A DNA stretch of 6,621 bases from an uncultured bacterium (lineage in GTDB: Bacteria; Actinomycetota; Coriobacteriia; Coriobacteriales; Coriobacteriaceae): assembly GCA_905216075.1 (NCBI GenBank), contig CAJMSO010000098.1:1-6621 (forward strand). The letters are read 5' to 3'. How positions within the stretch are numbered: position 1 is the first letter of the stretch; every line of letters starts with the position of its first letter. Both the position numbers and the translations under genes were made by a program. Positions 5,524-6,621 of the stretch are shown piece after piece. The notes beneath the pieces were generated by a model. That model was not told where the DNA came from. It did no database searches and saw nothing but the letters and a program-made list of their open reading frames with translations.

Positions 5524-6621
5524 ATGAACAGGCTTTTCGACAAATCGATCGTGCTGGCGTGCTGCATCGCAGCCGCCACGGGCCTTGCTGTGGACGCTCG
5601 CCTGGTCGCGGCGTTTTGCCTTGGCGTTATTGCCACTTCGCTGGCCGAGGTCGCACAGGGAAACCGCGCCCGCCGTGCGGGCAAGGCCGCGAGTTACGCT
5701 TACATCATCGCGGCTGTCTTCGTGCCGCCGTTTGTGCCGTTTGCACCTCTCGCCCTCTATGACATCGCACGACGCGTGCACCGTGAGCGTGCCTGGACCG
5801 CACTGAGCATTGGCTCCGTCTTTACCTTTGCGCTCGTCGCGGACCTTCGCACCGACGCGCTCACTGCCCGAACGCTTCTGTTGACCGCCATCCTTTCGGT
5901 TGCCGCCACCTTGCTATCGCTACGTACCGCCCAGTTGGAGCGCGAGCAGCAGCGCATGCGCCGTACCCGCGACAAACTGCAGGAACGAGCCCTCGCGCTC
6001 GAGGCGCGCAACCGCAACCTTGCCGATCGTCAGGACTACGAAGTCGAGCTCGCGACGCTCGCCGAACGCGCCCGCATCGCGCGCGAGATCCACGATAACG
6101 TCGGGCACCAGCTCACGCGCGCCTCACTGCAGGCCGAAGCCCTGCGCGTGGTCCACGCCGACGAGCCCGGCGTCGCCGCCGATTTCGCCGACGTCAAACG
6201 CACGGTTGACGAGGCGCTCCAGCTCGTACGCACCAGCGTCCACGCGCTCAACGACAACGCTGTCGACCTTTCCGTGCAGCTCGAACGCATTGTTGAAGGC
6301 GCGCGCTCGGACGGCGGTCCGCAGATTGAGCTTGAAGTTATGACCGAGCATGCATCCGCAAACGTCGCCAACTGCTTTGCGGCGGTCCTGCGCGAGGCGC
6401 TCTCCAACACCATGCGCCACGCTTGCGCCCAGACCGTCACCGTACGGTGCATGGAGCATCCGTCGTTTTACCAGCTCATCGTTACCGACGATGGCGCGGG
6501 CGAGGTCCAAGCAAGCAGCCGCGGCGCCGCGGAGGGCATGGGGCTTACCTCCATGCGCGAGCGCATCGAGGCGCTTGGCGGCACCTTCACCGCCGGCCCG
6601 CGTGCCGGCGCCGGCGGCCGG
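5524..6621 (+). CDS. Sensor histidine kinase, HisKA_3/DesK-NarX-LiaS class (C-terminus cut off)
   Basis: Membrane sensor kinase that autophosphorylates on His and passes phosphate to a NarL/LuxR-type response regulator. The 366 visible residues lack only the end of the ATPase domain. About five hydrophobic segments fill residues 7-133 with only short connecting loops, so the signal is probably sensed in or at the membrane. A charged coiled-coil linker follows (about 136-183). The H-box ERARIAREIHDNVGHQLT has His190 as phospho-acceptor and Asp191...His195 as the DxxxH variant of the phosphatase motif. The N-box LREALSNTMRHA has Asn295. G1 is DDGAG (322-326) and G2 is GMGLTSMRERIEALGG (338-353). 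The ATG at 5524 has no Shine-Dalgarno and no in-frame start codon close upstream, while a -10 hexamer sits seven bases before it, suggesting a leaderless mRNA. It is divergent to the ABC-2 exporter operon, its likely target. The partner regulator should follow outside the window. Confidence 0.95.
   Translation, partial: MNRLFDKSIVLACCIAAATGLAVDARLVAAFCLGVIATSLAEVAQGNRARRAGKAASYAYIIAAVFVPPFVPFAPLALYDIARRVHRERAWTALSIGSVFTFALVADLRTDALTARTLLLTAILSVAATLLSLRTAQLEREQQRMRRTRDKLQERALALEARNRNLADRQDYEVELATLAERARIAREIHDNVGHQLTRASLQAEALRVVHADEPGVAADFADVKRTVDEALQLVRTSVHALNDNAVDLSVQLERIVEGARSDGGPQIELEVMTEHASANVANCFAAVLREALSNTMRHACAQTVTVRCMEHPSFYQLIVTDDGAGEVQASSRGAAEGMGLTSMRERIEALGGTFTAGPRAGAGGR

Noticed and set aside
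5403..5762. Plus-strand frame with ATG at 5466 behind GGGAGGA, overlapping the kinase start
   Set aside because: The ribosome-like sequence is only one base from this ATG. The frame gives a Cys/Arg/His-rich product and overlaps the kinase, whose frame carries all kinase motifs.
6592..6621. GC-rich repetitive string at the right edge (GCCGGC words)
   Set aside because: It is in frame with the kinase and encodes the Gly/Ala-rich end of the ATPase domain (AGPRAGAGG), so coding sequence explains it.

Overview
The window reads as GC-rich DNA (GC-ending codons throughout, short intergenic gaps, tightly packed operons) from a Gram-positive actinobacterium. A gut Coriobacteriia such as Collinsella is my best guess, from codon style and the intergenic repeat style; no 16S gene or other marker is present to prove it.

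Layout: five genes on the minus strand and one on the plus strand, about 90% coding. From the right, a sensor histidine kinase of the HisKA_3/DesK-NarX-LiaS class starts at 5524 on the plus strand and runs off the right edge, still lacking its last residues. Divergent to it, after a 196-bp regulatory gap, lies a minus-strand operon of three genes: a DrrA/CcmA-type ABC ATPase (4389-5327) and two ABC-2 type permeases (3192-4379 and 2000-3205). They are separated by 9 bp and by a 14-bp overlap respectively, so translation is probably coupled. After this operon comes a ~350-bp non-coding stretch. It contains an inverted/direct repeat island (1740-1990) and then the AT-rich promoter zone of a second minus-strand operon. 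That operon holds a MacB/LolD-type ABC ATPase (937-1650), then 8 bp later an FtsX/MacB-like permease (928 to beyond the left edge; 309 residues visible).

How the parts fit: one ATPase, two six-helix ABC-2 permeases with large outside loops, and a multi-helix kinase without a sizeable external sensor domain. This is the composition of the Bacillus LnrJK-LnrLMN (YfiJK-YfiLMN) type of drug-sensing and drug-export modules, here arranged divergently. The likely picture is a membrane-stress or antimicrobial sensor controlling a neighbouring exporter; the response regulator would be expected just right of the window. The left operon is a separate exporter-like or envelope-remodelling ABC system whose substrate cannot be read from sequence.

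The more unusual signals are all in the non-coding DNA: (i) a -10-like TACAAT placed exactly so that the kinase mRNA would be leaderless; (ii) dyad symmetries in both promoter regions, including a GTGA-N6-TCAC box; (iii) the repeat island, built from four copies of a ~20-bp unit in mixed orientation plus GC-rich GGGAC units, capable of large hairpins. I see no CRISPR array, tRNA, rRNA, transposase gene or phage gene.
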